NCBI RefSeq assembly: GCF_009789225.1
Contig: NZ_WSTA01000040.1
Span: 1 to 33,011 of the forward strand
Direction: 5' to 3'
Origin: Agromyces seonyuensis
Lineage (GTDB): Bacteria; Actinomycetota; Actinomycetes; Actinomycetales; Microbacteriaceae
DNA: 33,011 bases
Shown here: one piece after another, positions 31,199-33,011 of the stretch
How positions within the stretch are numbered: the stretch's first letter is position 1
How the letters are laid out: every line of letters begins with the position of its first letter
Notes under the pieces: generated by a model
What the model was told of the DNA's origin: nothing
Database searches by the model: none
The model's input: the letters and a program-made list of their open reading frames with translations, nothing else
Program-made: the position numbers and the translations under genes

Positions 31199-32776
31199 TC
31201 AGTACGCCGTCGCCGTCGCGAGGTTCTCGCTCGCGCCGAAGCCGTGCTCGACGAGCGCGGCGCGCGCCTCGGCCTTGGCCGAGTACGGGGTCTTGACGCC
31301 CTCGATGTCGCGGTAGTTCTGGTGACCGGGGCCCGCCCAGAGGATCGAGTCGCCCGGCTGCACGTGGCGCATCGCCTCGCGGATCGCCTGCTTCGGGTCG
31401 GCGACCTCGAGCACCGGGAAGCCCGGCTTGTGCTCGCGCGCCGCGCGCACCAGGGTCGCGCGGATCGACGCCGGGTCCTCGAAGCGCGGGTGGTGGTCGG
31501 TGACGATGAGCAGGTCGCTGCCGTCGACGGCCGCACGGGCCATGTCGGGGCGCTTGATCTTGTCGCGGTCGCCGTCGGCGCCGAACACCATGACGACCTT
31601 GCCCGGCGTGACCGCGCGCACGGCCGCGAGGGACTTCGCGAACGCGTCGGGCGAGTGGCCGAAGTCGACGTAGACGCCCGGGCTCGCGTCGTCCGAGACC
31701 TTCTCGATGCGGCCCGGGAGGTACATGCGGATGCCGCCGTCGCGGCCGAGCGCCGCGGCGATGCCGGCGCCGTCGACGCCGCCGGCGATGAGCATCGCGA
31801 TCGCGAGGCCGGCGTTGGCGGCCATGTGGTCGCCGAGCACCGGCACGCTCGACTCGACGACGGTCTGGCCGGAGCGCGAGAGGCGGAAGCCCGTGCGGCC
31901 CGGTTCGCGCGAGACGACCTCGATGAGCCAGTCGGCCGCGGCGGCCGGGTCGGCCGAGATCGATTCGGCCGGGATGCCCGAGGTGGCGAACAGTTCGGCG
32001 CCGGCCGGGGTGTCGAGGGAGACGACGGCGCGGGAGCCGTGCTGGGGGGTGAAGAGCGGCCGCTTCGCGTCGAGGTAGGCCGTCATCGTGCCGTAGTCGT
32101 CGAGGTGGTCGTGGCTGAGGTTCGTGAAGCCCACGACGTCGAAGACGACGCCGTCGACCCGGTGGCGGCTGAGCGCCTGCGCGCTCACCTCGACGGCCGC
32201 GGCCTCGACGCCGGCCTCGTTCATGAGGGCGAGCAGGGCGTGCAGCTCGCTCGCCTCGGGCGTCGTGAGCCCGCTGACGACCTCGAGGTCGCGCACGTGC
32301 CGCTCGGCCGTCGAGCTGAGGCCCGAGGGGATGCCGAGCTGGCGCAGGATCGCCTCGATCATGTGCACGACCGACGTCTTGCCGTTCGTGCCGGTGACGG
32401 CGAACAGCTTCGGACGGTGCACGTCGGTGCCGAAGACGGCCGCGGCGACGTCGCCGAGACGGTCGCGGGGGCTGTCGACGATCAGCACGGGCAGGCCGGT
32501 CGCGCTCGCGAGCTCGAATCCGGCCTCGTCGGTGAGGACGGCGCCGGCGCCGGCCGCTGCGGCCGCGGCCGCGAACTCGGCGCCGTGGCGGTTCGCGCCG
32601 GGGATCGCGACGAAGAGCTCGCCGGGACGGAGATCCTTGGTCGAGACCGCGACGCCGGAGATCGTCGTGTCGAGGTCGCCGCGCACCTGGATGGCGGGCA
32701 CGGCGGCCGCCAGCTCGCCGAGTGAGCGAGGGCGGACGGACTCCGGGCGGAGCCCGTGCGTTTCAACGGGGGGCAT
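31199..32776 (-). CDS. MurE-like Mur ligase (UDP-MurNAc-tripeptide synthetase type)
   Basis: A 525-residue three-domain Mur ligase. N-terminal UDP-binding domain (about 30-115, with DLRPGELFVAIPGANRHGAEF), central ATPase with P-loop GTNGKTS (129-135), TTPEASEL, and FTNLSHDHLDDYGTM carrying the ATP/carbamate region, then the C-terminal amino-acid domain. Departures from typical MurE: DFGHSPDAF replaces DYAHxPD, and TDHHPRFEDP stands where DAP-type MurE has DNPR. Stem-peptide residue 3 in Microbacteriaceae varies (Lys, Orn, Dab, Hse), so a different amino acid is likely. It adds an amino acid to UDP-MurNAc-dipeptide, or a related substrate. It stands alone, far from a dcw cluster, so it may be a paralogue. 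TAATCT lies 6 nt upstream of the ATG, suggesting a leaderless mRNA. Confidence 0.85.
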   Translation of the reverse strand: MPPVETHGLRPESVRPRSLGELAAAVPAIQVRGDLDTTISGVAVSTKDLRPGELFVAIPGANRHGAEFAAAAAAAGAGAVLTDEAGFELASATGLPVLIVDSPRDRLGDVAAAVFGTDVHRPKLFAVTGTNGKTSVVHMIEAILRQLGIPSGLSSTAERHVRDLEVVSGLTTPEASELHALLALMNEAGVEAAAVEVSAQALSRHRVDGVVFDVVGFTNLSHDHLDDYGTMTAYLDAKRPLFTPQHGSRAVVSLDTPAGAELFATSGIPAESISADPAAAADWLIEVVSREPGRTGFRLSRSGQTVVESSVPVLGDHMAANAGLAIAMLIAGGVDGAGIAAALGRDGGIRMYLPGRIEKVSDDASPGVYVDFGHSPDAFAKSLAAVRAVTPGKVVMVFGADGDRDKIKRPDMARAAVDGSDLLIVTDHHPRFEDPASIRATLVRAAREHKPGFPVLEVADPKQAIREAMRHVQPGDSILWAGPGHQNYRDIEGVKTPYSAKAEARAALVEHGFGASENLATATAY

Positions 32777-32876
32777 CCCACCAGATTACCGAGTGCGCCT
32801 CGGCTCCGGTGCGCCGAAGGGCGGATCCGTGGAGGGCGCGGCCGCGGCGGCGGACGACGGGATGCAGGATGGGGGG

Positions 32877-33011
32877 ATGAGCGAGCCCGACGAGCCCCCG
32901 GCGACCGTCCCGGCGACCGCCGGCGGGGCCGACGCCGCGCCCGAGGCCGCTCCCGTCGACGCCGCCCTCGCACTGGCCCGGGAGGCCGCCGCGCGGCTCC
33001 GCGAAGCCGGC
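32877..33011 (+). CDS. Unidentified protein, 5' part only
   Basis: An open frame of 45 codons runs off the right edge from ATG 32877. It begins with a Pro/Ala/Glu-rich disordered segment (MSEPDEPPATVPATAGGADA...) followed by a helix-like ALALAREAAARLREAG. A second in-frame ATG lies 15 nt upstream at 32862. It is divergent from the MurE-like gene. Too little is visible to name a family. Confidence 0.5.
   Translation, partial: MSEPDEPPATVPATAGGADAAPEAAPVDAALALAREAAARLREAG

Noticed and set aside
1-33011. tRNA, rRNA, riboswitch or mobile-element genes
   Set aside because: No cloverleaf-like, rRNA-like or transposase/integrase sequence was recognised by eye; a covariance-model search could still find small RNAs.

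Overview
The window is GC-rich actinobacterial DNA, most likely from the family Microbacteriaceae (Agromyces/Microbacterium-like). Reasons: strong G/C bias at third codon positions, many GTG starts and 4-nt stop/start overlaps, stable terminator hairpins without T tracts, a MurE-like ligase of a type I associate with this family, and dispersed repeats with a GGTCGAGTAG... / ...CTACTCGACC core, a style I recognise from this family. No rRNA, tRNA, CRISPR array, transposase or phage gene was seen.

Layout. (1) 1-1912: a marR-isochorismatase pair (the latter cut by the window edge) divergent from an EamA/DMT transporter, with a 30-bp palindrome between them. (2) 1903-2136: a repeat array with 43-nt period. 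(3) 2160-26217: a large catabolic island. It holds a CYP199A-like P450 with a phthalate-dioxygenase-reductase-type partner under a divergent IclR regulator; a LacI regulator and a LysR regulator in tandem; a CUT1 sugar-type ABC importer (binding protein and two permeases, no ATPase) coupled to a GH78 alpha-L-rhamnosidase and a GH3 beta-glycosidase; a second LysR divergent from an extradiol dioxygenase - cyclase-family hydrolase - FAD monooxygenase - fumarylacetoacetate-hydrolase operon; an SDR and alpha/beta-hydrolase pair divergent from an MFS transporter; and a two-subunit 3-oxoacid CoA-transferase. (4) 26237-26538: a second array of the same repeat family. (5) 26639-28667: a YtrA-type GntR regulator with an ABC ATPase and a membrane subunit. 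(6) 28772-33011: chromosome-core style genes: chorismate mutase, small membrane protein, a KhtU/KhtT-like cation:proton antiporter pair, a MurE-like ligase and the start of an unidentified gene.

How the island may work (inference). The set fits degradation of rhamnose- and glucose-decorated phenolics, such as flavonoid rutinosides or neohesperidosides. The glycoside or released sugar would be imported; cytoplasmic GH78 and GH3 enzymes would remove rhamnose and glucose; the FAD monooxygenase would hydroxylate the aglycone ring to a catechol; the extradiol dioxygenase would open it; the FAA hydrolase, cyclase-family hydrolase, alpha/beta hydrolase and SDR would break down the ring-fission product; and the CoA-transferase would activate a 3-oxoacid. 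The P450 keeps the residues that hold para-substituted benzoates in CYP199A enzymes and could remove a para-methoxy group from ring-B-derived acids. The monooxygenase/dioxygenase/FAA-hydrolase/LysR combination recalls the naringenin (fde) pathway of Herbaspirillum. Both LysR proteins resemble the NodD/FdeR group in the N-terminal domain, and ATC-N9-GAT elements, the NodD-type recognition pattern, occur in the two divergent promoter regions of the aromatic part. The substrate itself is not proven by the sequence.
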